DNA of 64,000 nucleotides from positions 6,179,001 to 6,243,000 of the forward strand of contig NZ_JAPEMC010000001.1 in NCBI RefSeq assembly GCF_026343115.1, written 5' to 3'. The DNA comes from Streptomyces sp. NBC_00102. Its GTDB lineage: Bacteria; Actinomycetota; Actinomycetes; Streptomycetales; Streptomycetaceae. Every line of letters starts with the position of its first letter. The first letter of the stretch is position 1. This document shows positions 34,392 through 43,218 of this stretch, in pieces. The notes beneath the pieces were generated by a model that was not told the origin of the DNA, did not search any database, and was given only the letters and a program-made list of their open reading frames with translations. Position numbers and translations under genes: made by a program.

Positions 34392-36878
34392 TCAGTGGCC
34401 CTTGCCGTGTCCCTTGTCCTTGTCGTGGCCCTTGCCGTTGTCCTTGCCGTCGTGCTTCTTGTCGTCCTTGGCCGAGCCGCCGCCGATGGTCACGCGGACG
34501 ATCTGCGGGTCGTGGTCGCTCGCCTGGTCGGCGAACTCCGCGTTGATGTGCACCACGTCGTAGTCGAGGCGGCGGACGCCGGGGCTCGTCAGGATGTGGT
34601 CCAGCGTCTGGGAGTTGCCCTCGTACACGTAGCTGTACTGCTCGTTCTCGGGCAGCGTGGTGATCAGCGGCTTGAGGACCTTGCCGTCGGTCAGCGCGGC
34701 CACGGCCGGGGAGAACGCGAAGTCGTTGAGGTCGCCGAGCGTGATGACCTTGGCCGACTTGTCCGCCGCCAGCAGCGACTTGACGAAGGCGTTGACCTCG
34801 GCGCCCTGCTGGATGCGCTTGACCTCCGAACTGCGCTCCGGTTCCTGGTTCTTGCCGTGCAGGGGCAGGTCGCCGCCCTTGGAGGCGAAGTGGTTGCCGA
34901 TGACGAAGACGGTCTCGCCGTCGAAGCGGAACTCGCCCACCAGCGGCTTGCGGCTGTCCTCCCACGCGGCGCTCGTCGGATTGATCCGGCCGGGCGAGGC
35001 GGAGAGCTGGACGCCCTTGCGGGTGTCCACCGCCGTGACGGCGGTCGTCGCGTCCCCACCCGGGCGGTCGACGAAGGAGACCCGCTTCGGGTTGAAGAGG
35101 AAGACGTTGCGGATGTTGCCGCCCGGCTCACCGCCGTCCTTGCCGTCCTCGGGGGCGATGTAGCGCCAGGAGTAGGCCGGACCTCCGGCCGCGACGATCG
35201 CGTCGGTGAAGCGCTTCAGGGTCGCCTCGGAGCCGACCGTGCCGTCGCTGGTCGCGCCGTTGTCGTCCTGGATCTCCTCCAGGGAGACGACGTCCGGCGA
35301 GGAGAGGTTGACGGCGATGCCCGAGGCGAGGGTGTCGAACTTCGCCTGGTCGTCGAGGGCGTCGAGGTTCTCCACGTTGTACGTGGCGACCGCGAGTTCC
35401 TTCTTCTTCTGCTTGCGGGTGACCTCGCGCTTCAGGCCGTTGTCCGTCCGGGTGCCGACCTCGGTGGCCTGGAGGGCGTAGCCGCCGAAGGAGACGTAGT
35501 CCAGGACGCCCGTGGTCGTACCGGAGAGCACGTCGCCCACGTTCGCGGCGGGGAGCGGCTTGGCGGTGTCCAGGGACATCACCTCGATGCGCCCGGTGTT
35601 CTGGTCGGTGTACGAGGAGTAGATCGTGCCGCCGCGCGCGCTCGGGTTCTCGTCGGGCTTGACCGTCACCCACATCTCGCCGTAGGTGTTCGTCGCGCCG
35701 ACGACCCGGGTGTCGGCGATCTGTACGCGGACGCCTTCGAGGGACTCGTACAGGTCGAGGGCGTAGGTGTCGGGCTGGAGGGGGAGCGCCTCGATCGAGC
35801 CGCCGCCCGCGGTGGGCGTGTACGCGGCCGGTACCGAGGACGCGTCGAGCACGACCGGGGCGGGGAGGGCGTTGCCGTGCGACAGCACCGTGGTCTTCGG
35901 GGCGGTGACCTCGGTGACGGACTGGGCACCGGTGCCCGGGTAGTACTCGTCGACCTTGCCGCTGACCAGGACCGAGTCACCGGCGACGACGCCGGGGGCG
36001 GCCGAGCCGGTGTAGACGAAGACCGCCTCGCTGGTGCGGGTGTCCGCGTCCGGGGCGGTGTCCTGGAGCCAGTAGCCGCGCGAGCCGGTCGTACGGATGC
36101 CGGTGACGACGCCCGGTACCGCCGTGACGGTCTGGCCGTCGAGCGGCGAGAGGCGGGTGGTGCCCTGGATGTCGTGCACCCGCACGGTGCCCGGCTCGGT
36201 GGGCTCGCTCGGCTCTCCGGGGTCGGTGGAGCCGCCGCCGGGGGTCTGGCCGGCCGAATTGACCGGGGTCGGGGCGCCCGCGGCGAGGTCGGCGGAGTTG
36301 TCGTCGGTGTCGGCCAGCGAGGCGGCACGCGCCACGGAAGCGGTGGCGGACGGGGCGGGGGCCGGGGCGGTCTCGCGGACGACGGCGGAGCCGTACCCGA
36401 CGAGGTCGACGATCCGGGTGTCGATGGCGCAGTCGGCAGCGGTCTTGCAGGTGAGGGGGGTGGTACCGGAGACCAGGGCGACCGTGCCGCTGCCCGCGGC
36501 CATCGCGACGGTGCCGGTGGCGTCGGGGGTGGGCAGGGCGACCGTGCCGCCCGTGCCGGCGGACTCGGCCACGAGGTAGCGGCCACCCGGGGCGACGGCG
36601 CCGGTGAGGGGGGACACCTGCCAGAGCGAGCCGGCGGACGGGGTACCGGGCAGGTACTGGACGCTGTAGCCCGAGAGGTCGAACGCCGCACCGCCCGCGT
36701 TGCCCAGCTCGATGAAGTCACGGGTGAGCGTGGCGCCCGAGTTGCCCCCGCCGCCGTAGACCTCCGAGATCACGGCGCTCGCGGACGGGGCGGCGAAGGC
36801 TGCGGGCAGGGCCGTCACCGACAGCGCGACGGCGACGACACCGGCCAGCGCGGCCGAACGGGCTCTGGATATCTGCAC
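34392..36878 (-). CDS. Secreted EEP-family nuclease with lamin-tail domain
   Basis: An 828-aa exported protein from the GTG at 36878 (GGGGGC nine bases upstream); signal peptide VQISRARSAALAGVVAVALSVTALPAAFA. Residues about 35-150 form a lamin-tail domain (VISEVYGGGGNSGATLTRDFIELGNAG). A middle OB-like region follows (VHDIQGTTRLSPLDGQTVTAVPGVVTGI). The C-terminal endonuclease/exonuclease/phosphatase domain has ATYNVENLD, VVSLEEIQDDNG, VIGNHFASKGGD, LGDLNDFAFSP and the final SDHDPQIV, so all the metal and catalytic residues are visible. This matches ExeM/NucH-type extracellular DNases. The last 25 residues are almost only K, D, H and G, an unusual cationic/metal-binding tail. Confidence 0.88.
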   Translation of the reverse strand: MQISRARSAALAGVVAVALSVTALPAAFAAPSASAVISEVYGGGGNSGATLTRDFIELGNAGGAAFDLSGYSVQYLPGTPSAGSLWQVSPLTGAVAPGGRYLVAESAGTGGTVALPTPDATGTVAMAAGSGTVALVSGTTPLTCKTAADCAIDTRIVDLVGYGSAVVRETAPAPAPSATASVARAASLADTDDNSADLAAGAPTPVNSAGQTPGGGSTDPGEPSEPTEPGTVRVHDIQGTTRLSPLDGQTVTAVPGVVTGIRTTGSRGYWLQDTAPDADTRTSEAVFVYTGSAAPGVVAGDSVLVSGKVDEYYPGTGAQSVTEVTAPKTTVLSHGNALPAPVVLDASSVPAAYTPTAGGGSIEALPLQPDTYALDLYESLEGVRVQIADTRVVGATNTYGEMWVTVKPDENPSARGGTIYSSYTDQNTGRIEVMSLDTAKPLPAANVGDVLSGTTTGVLDYVSFGGYALQATEVGTRTDNGLKREVTRKQKKKELAVATYNVENLDALDDQAKFDTLASGIAVNLSSPDVVSLEEIQDDNGATSDGTVGSEATLKRFTDAIVAAGGPAYSWRYIAPEDGKDGGEPGGNIRNVFLFNPKRVSFVDRPGGDATTAVTAVDTRKGVQLSASPGRINPTSAAWEDSRKPLVGEFRFDGETVFVIGNHFASKGGDLPLHGKNQEPERSSEVKRIQQGAEVNAFVKSLLAADKSAKVITLGDLNDFAFSPAVAALTDGKVLKPLITTLPENEQYSYVYEGNSQTLDHILTSPGVRRLDYDVVHINAEFADQASDHDPQIVRVTIGGGSAKDDKKHDGKDNGKGHDKDKGHGKGH

Positions 36879-37285
36879 GGGTACTGCCCCCAAAATGTGT
36901 AGTGAGAGCAGAAAGCTATGCGCGTAGAAAAGGCATGACAAGGCATCAGAGGTTAATTCCCCGCATCGTGTGGGTGAGTTGCGGTCGCCGGGCGCGCCGA
37001 AGTGTGGTCGACGAGGCGTTCCTCGGCGGTGCGTTCGCGCGGTGCGGGGGCCGGCCGCGCGGCCCGGTCGCGGCCGGAGCCCGGCGGGTGTACGCAACCG
37101 GCAGGCGGGCAGCAGAACCTCGTCCCGGCGAACCCTGCCGAGGACGGCCGACCGGAGGGACACCCGACGCGATGCCCGGAGGAACGCCACCGGACCTGCC
37201 CGACGGGGCGCCCGAAGGGATGTCCGAGGAGATGTCCGAGCGGGCCGGGATGAGGAATCCGGACAGCCCGCCTAGGGTCCGAAGC
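36879..37285. other. 407-bp divergent intergenic region (nuclease / MFS)
   Basis: No gene is supported here; open frames are GC-driven. On the nuclease side two AAGGCAT copies lie 10 bp apart (36930-36936 and 36940-36946), a possible operator for the secreted nuclease. The right part reads through in frame into the MFS gene but looks non-coding in composition. Confidence 0.4.
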
Positions 37286-38812
37286 ATGACTCCGAGCGCG
37301 GCGCGTCCCGGTCCGCAGGGGCCCGGTACACCTCCCGGCTCCCCCTCCGGTTCCGGCGGCTCCGGGCAGGGCGAGCCCGACCCCCACCGGTGGCGGGCCC
37401 TCGCGGTCTGCCTGGTGGCCGGGTTCATGACCCTGCTGGACGTGTCGATCGTCAATGTGGCGCTGCCGTCCATCAAGGAAGGGCTGCACACCCCCGAATC
37501 CGACCTCCAATGGGTGCTCTCCGGCTACGCCCTCGCCTTCGGGCTCTTCCTGATCCCGGCCGGACGGCTCGGCGACGCGCGGGGGCGGCGGGAGGTGTTC
37601 ATGGTGGGACTCACCCTGTTCACGCTCTCCTCCGCCGCCTGCGGAGCCGCACAGTCCAGCCTCTGGCTGGTGGTCGCCCGACTGGTCCAGGGACTCGCGG
37701 GCGGTCTGCTCTCGCCCCAGATCTCCGCCCTGATCCAGCAGATGTTCTCCGGGCGCGAGCGCGGCCGTGCCTTCGGGATGTTCGGGACGGTCGTCGGCAT
37801 CTCCACCGCCGTGGGACCGCTGCTCGGCGGGCTGCTGATCCAACTGGCCGGTGCGGAGGAGGGCTGGCGCTGGGTGTTCTACGTCAACCTTCCGCTCGGC
37901 GTCGTCTGCCTCCTGCTGGCCCGCCGGCTCCTGCCGGACACTCCGTCGGCCGGTCATGTACGCGCCCGTGACCTGGACCCGTTCGGTGTGCTGCTGCTCG
38001 GCGCGGGCGTGCTCTGCCTGCTGCTGCCGTTCGTCCAGGCCCAGCAGTGGCACGGCAACGGCAAATGGCTGCTGCTCCTCGCCGCCGCCGCGCTGCTCGC
38101 CGCGTTCGTCGCCTGGGAGGCGCGTTGCACCGGCGGCGGCACGCAACCCGTACTGGACCTGTCGCTCTTCCGGCTGCGCTCGTACTGGCTGGGCTGCCTG
38201 CTGATCCTGCTGTACTTCGCGGGGTTCACCTCGATCTTCTTCATCACCACGCTCTACCTGCAGTCCGGCCTCGGCTACAGCGCCCTCCAAGCGGGCCTGT
38301 CCATCTCCCCGTTCGCGGTCGGATCGGGGCTCTCGGCCATGATCGGCGGACGGCTGGTGGGGCGGTTCGGGCGCCCCCTGGTCGTCGTGGGGCTGGCCAT
38401 GGTCGCGGTCGGCCTCGCGGGGACGGCTCTCGCCGTGCACCAGGTGCCGGGGCACAACGCGGGCTGGGCGATGGCGGCCCCGCTGCTGTTCGGCGGGATC
38501 GGCAGCGGTCTGGTCATCGCCCCCAACCAGACGCTCACCCTCTCGGACGTACCGGTGGCCCACGCGGGCAGCGCCGGCGGCACCCTGCAGACCGGGCAGC
38601 GCGTCGGCTCCGCGATCGGCATCGCCGCGGTCGGGTCCGTCTTCTTCGCCCAGGTCACCGGTGACGGTTGGGCCACGGCGTACGACCACGGCCTCATCGT
38701 CTCGGTCGCCTTCGTCTGCGCCGGACTCGTCGCCGCGATCGCCGACGTGGTGGCCGGGCGCCGCCACGGCAGGCGTACACGGAAGACGGCCGGGCGGGCC
38801 GGCGGGGCGTGA
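37286..38812 (+). CDS. MFS exporter, DHA2 family (14 TM)
   Basis: A 508-aa transporter. After a Gly/Pro/Ser-rich cytoplasmic start, TM1 carries the DHA2 signature MTLLDVSIVNVALPSI. Motif A is GRLGDARGRREVF, and motif C-like glycines lie in GISTAVGPLLGGLLIQ. Hydrophobic segments fit 14 helices. DHA2 members export drugs or other hydrophobic compounds by proton antiport; the substrate is unknown and no TetR/MarR regulator is adjacent. The ATG at 37286 is preferred; in-frame ATGs upstream precede sequence without family similarity. It is convergent with the DMT transporter (33 bp between stops). Confidence 0.85.
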   Translation: MTPSAARPGPQGPGTPPGSPSGSGGSGQGEPDPHRWRALAVCLVAGFMTLLDVSIVNVALPSIKEGLHTPESDLQWVLSGYALAFGLFLIPAGRLGDARGRREVFMVGLTLFTLSSAACGAAQSSLWLVVARLVQGLAGGLLSPQISALIQQMFSGRERGRAFGMFGTVVGISTAVGPLLGGLLIQLAGAEEGWRWVFYVNLPLGVVCLLLARRLLPDTPSAGHVRARDLDPFGVLLLGAGVLCLLLPFVQAQQWHGNGKWLLLLAAAALLAAFVAWEARCTGGGTQPVLDLSLFRLRSYWLGCLLILLYFAGFTSIFFITTLYLQSGLGYSALQAGLSISPFAVGSGLSAMIGGRLVGRFGRPLVVVGLAMVAVGLAGTALAVHQVPGHNAGWAMAAPLLFGGIGSGLVIAPNQTLTLSDVPVAHAGSAGGTLQTGQRVGSAIGIAAVGSVFFAQVTGDGWATAYDHGLIVSVAFVCAGLVAAIADVVAGRRHGRRTRKTAGRAGGA

Positions 38813-38845
38813 CCCGGGCATGACCCGCGACGTGGGGGAGCGGCT

Positions 38846-39718
38846 CTACCTCACCCGGGGTGCGGGCGGAGGGTTCCCGGAGGCGAGGGGCGACCGGGAG
38901 AGCTCCAGGCAGCCCGCCGCGATCAGGGCCACCGCCACCAGCTCCGGCGCCAGCCACCAGCCCGTGCGCAGCGTCTCCCCGAAGAGCGTCACCCCGTACA
39001 GGATGCTGATCAACGCGTCGCCGAGCGTCAGCATCGGCTGCACCGCCACCAGCGTGCCCGCCTGGAGGGCGTTCTGGAGCAGGTACAGCGCCCCGACCCC
39101 GGCCGCCGCGGTGGCGTAGAGCTGCCAGGACGCGAACAGCTGCGTCACCCCGCCGGAGCCCTCCAGCCGGGCCATGGCGTCCTTCATCAGAGCCGCCGTC
39201 AGCGCGTAACCGCAGGCGGCGGCGAGCCCGAGCAGCGCGGCCCGGGTATTGTGCTTGGACGCCAGGGCCGCCACGATCAGGGCCGCCTCGAACAGCCCGG
39301 TGAGAAGCAGCGCCACGATCCAGTCGGTGCCGCGTACGGTGTCGTGGCCGCCGGCCGGGGCGGCCGAGACCATGCCCAGGACCAGGCCGGTCGTCACGGC
39401 CGCCACGCCGTACCAGACCTGACGGGGCACCCGGACGCGCATGACGAACCCGGCCAGCAGCAGGGTCGAGGGAAGCTCGATCACGAAGATCGGCTGCACC
39501 ACCGCGATCGGCCCGGTCGCGAGCGCCACGGCCTGGCAGACGGCCGCGACGATCACCAGCGCGATCCCGCCGAGCCACACCTTCTGGCGCAGCAGATGGC
39601 CGAAGAGGGAGAGCCGCATCGACGCGGAGCCCGGTACGTCGACGGCCGCCCGGCGCTGGAGGACCGAGGCGGCGCCGTTGCTGAACGCGGTCAGGATGGC
39701 GAACAGGACGCTGATCAC
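38846..39718 (-). CDS. DMT-family (EamA-like) transporter
   Basis: A 290-aa integral membrane protein with about nine to ten hydrophobic helices in two half-repeats (LFAILTAFSNGAASVLQRRAAV start; second half from QLFASWQLYATAAAGVGALYLLQNALQAGTLVAVQPML). The TLGDALISILYGVTLFGETLRTG segment is typical of drug/metabolite transporter proteins of the 'DMT family' found in actinomycetes. The start is the GTG at 39718. Substrate unknown. It is divergent from the AlkZ-like gene (about 200 bp). Confidence 0.82.
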   Translation of the reverse strand: MISVLFAILTAFSNGAASVLQRRAAVDVPGSASMRLSLFGHLLRQKVWLGGIALVIVAAVCQAVALATGPIAVVQPIFVIELPSTLLLAGFVMRVRVPRQVWYGVAAVTTGLVLGMVSAAPAGGHDTVRGTDWIVALLLTGLFEAALIVAALASKHNTRAALLGLAAACGYALTAALMKDAMARLEGSGGVTQLFASWQLYATAAAGVGALYLLQNALQAGTLVAVQPMLTLGDALISILYGVTLFGETLRTGWWLAPELVAVALIAAGCLELSRSPLASGNPPPAPRVR

Positions 39719-39918
39719 CGGTCCATCATGCGGGTGACGGTGCTCCCGCCCCGGTCACACGGGCCGCCCGAGTGTGTCGTTCCGGCGGACGGAGGCGTGG
39801 AGCGAACGGCCGCCGGGAAGCGGCCCGGTCCGTGCCGTGACCCCGTCAGAAACCTCAACGCTCCGGAAAGCCCCCTTGCGGACCGCGGCTGTCCGCAAGG
39901 CCGCGTACCGTGCCGGAC

Positions 39919-41076
39919 ATGGCCGCCCAGACGAACCCCTCCGGCTCCCGCCCCGCCCGCGGGACGGTGCGCCCGACCGTCCTCTCCGCCCGGGCGCTCA
40001 ACCGGGCCACGCTCCACCGGCAACTCCTGCTCGACCGGTCGGCGATGTCCCCGAAGGACGCCGTCGCCCACCTCGTCGGACTCCAGGCGCAGAACACCAG
40101 GCCGCCCTACTTCCAGCTCTTCTCGCGGCTCGCGGACTTCGACCCCGCCGGTCTCTCCGCGCTGATGGAGTCGCGCGAGGTCGTCCGGATCGTCACCCTG
40201 CGCTCCACCATCCACACCCACACCGCCGAGGACGCCCTCGCCATCCGCCCGCTCGTCCAGCCGGCCCGGGACCGCGAGCTGAAACTCTTCCGGCGGGGGC
40301 TCACCGGGGTGGACATCGACCGGCTCAAAGACATCAGCAGGGCACTCGTCGAGGAGCGGCCCCGCACGGTGAAGGAGCTGCGCACCGCGCTCCTCGACGC
40401 ATGGCCCGACGCCGACCCGCTCGCCCTCACCGTGGCGGCCCGTTGCGCGCTCCCGCTGGCGCAGACCACGCCCCGGGGCCTCTGGGAGCAGAGCGGGCAG
40501 GTCACGCTCACCACCCTGGAGCACTGGCTCGGCCGGTCGGCCCAGGACGTCCCGGCCCCGGACACACTGGTGCTGCGGTACCTCGCCGCCTTTGGTCCCG
40601 CCTCCGTCAAGGACCTGCAGAGCTGGGCCGGACTCACCCGGATGCGCGAGGTCTTCGACCGGCTGCGGCCGCGACTCACCACCTTCCGCGACGAGAACGG
40701 CGTCGAACTCTTCGACCTTCCCGACGCCCCGCGCCCCGATCCGGACCTCCCCGCCCCGCCGCGCTTCCTGCCCGAGTTCGACAACGTCCTCCTCGGCCAC
40801 GCGGACCGCACCCGGGTGATCCCGGCCGAGTTCGCCGGCCGTAACGGCAAGGGGAACCAGGCGTACGGAACCGTGCTCGTCGACGGGTTCCTCGCCGCGA
40901 TCTGGCGCCTCGACCGCACGGGCGGCACCGTGACCGCCACCGTGCAACCACTGGGCCGGCTCGGCCGCGCGGACCGGGAGGCCGTCCGTGAGGAGGCCGT
41001 ACACCTCATGACCGTGATGACGGACGCGAGTGCGCACGAGGTCCGCTTCGCCGGCTTCGTGGACTTCGGGGGGTGA
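39919..41076 (+). CDS. AlkZ/YcaQ-like winged-helix protein (possible DNA glycosylase)
   Basis: A 385-aa HTH_42 (winged helix DNA-binding) protein. The N terminus has RALNRATLHRQLLLDRSAMSPKDAVAHLVGLQAQN, in which Q56-x-Q58 matches the catalytic QxQ motif of the AlkZ/AlkX glycosylases. The next conserved block, VRIVTLRSTIHTHTAEDALAIRPLV, and the C-terminal AFGPASVKDLQSWAGLT and FLPEFDNVLLGHADRTRVI segments also follow the family. AlkZ of Streptomyces unhooks DNA crosslinks made by its own antibiotic; broader AZL members repair alkylated bases. Start ATG 39919 or GTG 39910, neither with a strong ribosome site. Confidence 0.75.
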   Translation: MAAQTNPSGSRPARGTVRPTVLSARALNRATLHRQLLLDRSAMSPKDAVAHLVGLQAQNTRPPYFQLFSRLADFDPAGLSALMESREVVRIVTLRSTIHTHTAEDALAIRPLVQPARDRELKLFRRGLTGVDIDRLKDISRALVEERPRTVKELRTALLDAWPDADPLALTVAARCALPLAQTTPRGLWEQSGQVTLTTLEHWLGRSAQDVPAPDTLVLRYLAAFGPASVKDLQSWAGLTRMREVFDRLRPRLTTFRDENGVELFDLPDAPRPDPDLPAPPRFLPEFDNVLLGHADRTRVIPAEFAGRNGKGNQAYGTVLVDGFLAAIWRLDRTGGTVTATVQPLGRLGRADREAVREEAVHLMTVMTDASAHEVRFAGFVDFGG

Positions 41077-41167
41077 ACCCCTCCGGGTACCGCACGGGGT
41101 CCTGGAGCAGGAGGGGCTGGTTGAATCGGGCGGGAACGACCGGTCCGGTCCGCAATGAGGAGGACAC

Positions 41168-42853
41168 ATGTCGGTAAGCAGCGCGAGCGAAACGTTCCGG
41201 GCCGCCCGGGACTTCCTGCTCCAGCACCGCGAGGACTGGGCGACGGCCTCGGCGGGCTTCCGGTGGCCGAGGCCCGACCGTTTCAACTGGGCGCTCGACT
41301 GGTTCGACGTGATCGCCGAGGACAACGACCGGACCGCCCTGCACATCGTGGAGGAGGACGGCCGCCGCACCGAGGTGTCCTTCGCCCGGATGTCGGCCCG
41401 CTCCAACCAGGCGGCCAACTGGCTCGCCGCCCAGGGCGTACGCGAGGGCGACCGCATCCTCGTCATGCTCGGCAACCAGGCCGAACTGTGGGAGACCGCG
41501 CTCGCCGCGATGAAGCTGCGCGCCGTGGTCATCCCCGCCACCCCGCTGCTCGGACCGCTCGACCTGCGCGACCGGGTCGAGCGGGGCCGGGTCGCCCACG
41601 TGATCGTGCGCGCCGAGGACGCCGCCAAGTTCGACGACGTGCCCGGCTCCTACACGCGCATGGCGGTGGCCGACGCCGGCGGGGTCCCGGAAGGCTGGCT
41701 CTCCTACGCCGGTGCCGACGAACACTCCGAGGCGTACGTCCCGGACCGGGAGACGGCCCCCGACGAACCGCTGATGCTGTACTTCACCTCCGGCACGACC
41801 GCCAGCCCCAAACTGGTGGAGCACACCCATGTGTCCTACCCCGTGGGCCACTTGGCGACGATGTACTGGATCGGGCTGCGGCCCGGGGACGTCCACCTCA
41901 ACATCTCCTCGCCCGGCTGGGCCAAGCACGCCTGGTCCAACCTCTTCGCGCCCTGGAACGCCGAGGCGACCGTCTTCATCTTCAACTACCAGCGCTTCGA
42001 CGCGAGCCGGCTGATGGCCGAGATGGACCGGTCGGGCATCACCAGCTTCTGCGCCCCGCCGACCGTCTGGCGGATGCTCATCCAGGCCGACCTCACCCGG
42101 CTCGCCAACCCCCCGCGCGAGGTCGTCGCGGCCGGTGAGCCGCTCAACCCCGAGGTCATCGAGACCGTACGGCGGGCCTGGGGCGTCACCGTCCGGGACG
42201 GCTTCGGCCAGACCGAGACCGCCGTCCAGGTCGCCAACTCGCCCGGCCAGCAGGTGAAAGTCGGGTCCATGGGCCGCCCGACCCCCGGCTACAGGGTCGA
42301 GCTGCTCGACCCGGTCACCGGTGAACCCGGCGTCACGGAGGGGGAGATCGCCCTCGATCTCGCCGACGCCCCGGTCGGGCTGATGGCCGGCTACCACGGC
42401 GACCCGGAGCGTACGGCCGAGGCGATGGCGGGCGGCTACTACCGCACCGGTGACATCGGTTCGCGCGACGAGGACGGGTACATCACCTACATCGGGCGGT
42501 CCGACGACGTCTTCAAGTCCTCCGACTACAAGATCTCGCCCTTCGAGCTGGAGAGCGCCCTGCTGGAACACGAGGCGGTCGCCGAGGCGGCGGTCGTGCC
42601 CGCCCCGGACCCGGTCCGCCTCTCGGTACCGAAGGCGTACGTCGTACTCGCCGAGGGCTGGGAGCCCGGGCCGGACACCGCGAAGGTGCTCTTCGAGCAC
42701 TCCAGGGCCGTCCTCGCCCCGTACAAGCGGCTGCGCAGGCTGGAGTTCGCGGAGCTGCCCAAGACCATCTCCGGCAAGATCCGCCGCGTCGAGCTGCGCG
42801 AACGGACCGCCCGCGCGGCCGGTACGGAGTACTCCGAAGGGGACCTGCGGTGA
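41168..42853 (+). CDS. AMP-dependent acyl-CoA synthetase
   Basis: A 561-aa ANL enzyme. Core motifs are YFTSGTTASPKLVEHTH (P-loop, A3), DGFGQTETAVQ (A5), YYRTGDIGSRDEDGYITYIGRSDD (A7/A8), the hinge region, and PKTISGKIRRVELRE with the catalytic lysine (A10). It is most like acetate/medium-chain acyl-CoA synthetases (AcsM-type, SPGWAKHAWSNLFAPWNAEATVF). It converts a carboxylate, ATP and CoA to acyl-CoA, AMP and PPi. The ATG at 41168 has GAGGA nearby. Its stop overlaps a GTG that begins the remnant of a second ligase. Confidence 0.88.
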   Translation: MSVSSASETFRAARDFLLQHREDWATASAGFRWPRPDRFNWALDWFDVIAEDNDRTALHIVEEDGRRTEVSFARMSARSNQAANWLAAQGVREGDRILVMLGNQAELWETALAAMKLRAVVIPATPLLGPLDLRDRVERGRVAHVIVRAEDAAKFDDVPGSYTRMAVADAGGVPEGWLSYAGADEHSEAYVPDRETAPDEPLMLYFTSGTTASPKLVEHTHVSYPVGHLATMYWIGLRPGDVHLNISSPGWAKHAWSNLFAPWNAEATVFIFNYQRFDASRLMAEMDRSGITSFCAPPTVWRMLIQADLTRLANPPREVVAAGEPLNPEVIETVRRAWGVTVRDGFGQTETAVQVANSPGQQVKVGSMGRPTPGYRVELLDPVTGEPGVTEGEIALDLADAPVGLMAGYHGDPERTAEAMAGGYYRTGDIGSRDEDGYITYIGRSDDVFKSSDYKISPFELESALLEHEAVAEAAVVPAPDPVRLSVPKAYVVLAEGWEPGPDTAKVLFEHSRAVLAPYKRLRRLEFAELPKTISGKIRRVELRERTARAAGTEYSEGDLR

Positions 42854-42944
42854 GCGAACCGTCGTACGCGCACGGCACCGGCACCCCATGACGGTGAGCG
42901 GCAAGGTCCGCAAGACCGAACTGCGGGAGGGGTACGCGGAGTGA
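42850..42944 (+). pseudogene. Internal-deletion remnant of a second acyl-CoA ligase
   Basis: The GTG at 42850 overlaps the previous stop (GTGA) and encodes SEPSYAHGTGTP, a start typical of Streptomyces AMP-binding ligases, then hits TGA at 42889. In another frame, 42888-42944 encodes MTVSGKVRKTELREGYAE and a stop, which is exactly the terminal A10 motif (SGKxRKxELR) of the same family. The two ends of one gene are thus joined with about 1.5 kb of coding sequence missing and the frame lost. That the two pieces come from one gene is inferred. Confidence 0.75.
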
Positions 42945-42978
42945 AGGCTGTCCCGCCAGGAACGGTGGGACAGCCTTG
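42945..42978. terminator. Near-perfect 14-bp terminator hairpin
   Basis: AAGGCTGTCCCGCC pairs with GGTGGGACAGCCTT (one G-T wobble) around AGGAAC. It starts at the base after the ligase-remnant stop, and also serves the convergent small gene. Confidence 0.8.
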
Positions 42979-42999
42979 AGGCGGTGTCCGCCGAGGGGC

Positions 43000-43209
43000 T
43001 CAGGCGGCCTCGACTATTTCCGTCCCGGGTCCCCGGGTCGCCGCGGCCCATTCGATGAGCAGGACTTCATACGCGTCACAGGACCAGTCCCGTCCGGCGC
43101 GGGAGTCCACGAGGGCACGGATGGCCTCGTTGGTCTCGACGGCGGACGGGCCCGTGGAACCGGTGGACCGAGGAGTGCGGGCGGAGGAATGACGAGAAGT
43201 CAGAGCCAT
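43000..43209 (-). CDS. Small hypothetical protein, 69 aa
   Basis: A short protein starting at the ATG at 43209 with CGGGA upstream. The N-terminal half is Ser/Thr/Arg-rich (ALTSRHSSARTPRSTGSTG); the C-terminal half is acidic-amphipathic (TNEAIRALVDSRAGRDWSCDAYEVLLIEWAAATRG) and predicted helical. I recognise no family. It starts 9 bp after the acetyltransferase gene on the same strand, so the two may be cotranscribed. It may be a small conserved actinobacterial protein; gene status itself is moderately sure. Confidence 0.5.
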   Translation of the reverse strand: MALTSRHSSARTPRSTGSTGPSAVETNEAIRALVDSRAGRDWSCDAYEVLLIEWAAATRGPGTEIVEAA

Positions 43210-43218
43210 TCCCGAAGG

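Noticed and set aside
36902..37285. Upstream coding extension of the MFS transporter
   Set aside because: The sequence lacks any membrane or family signature, and the ATG at 37286 begins just before TM1.
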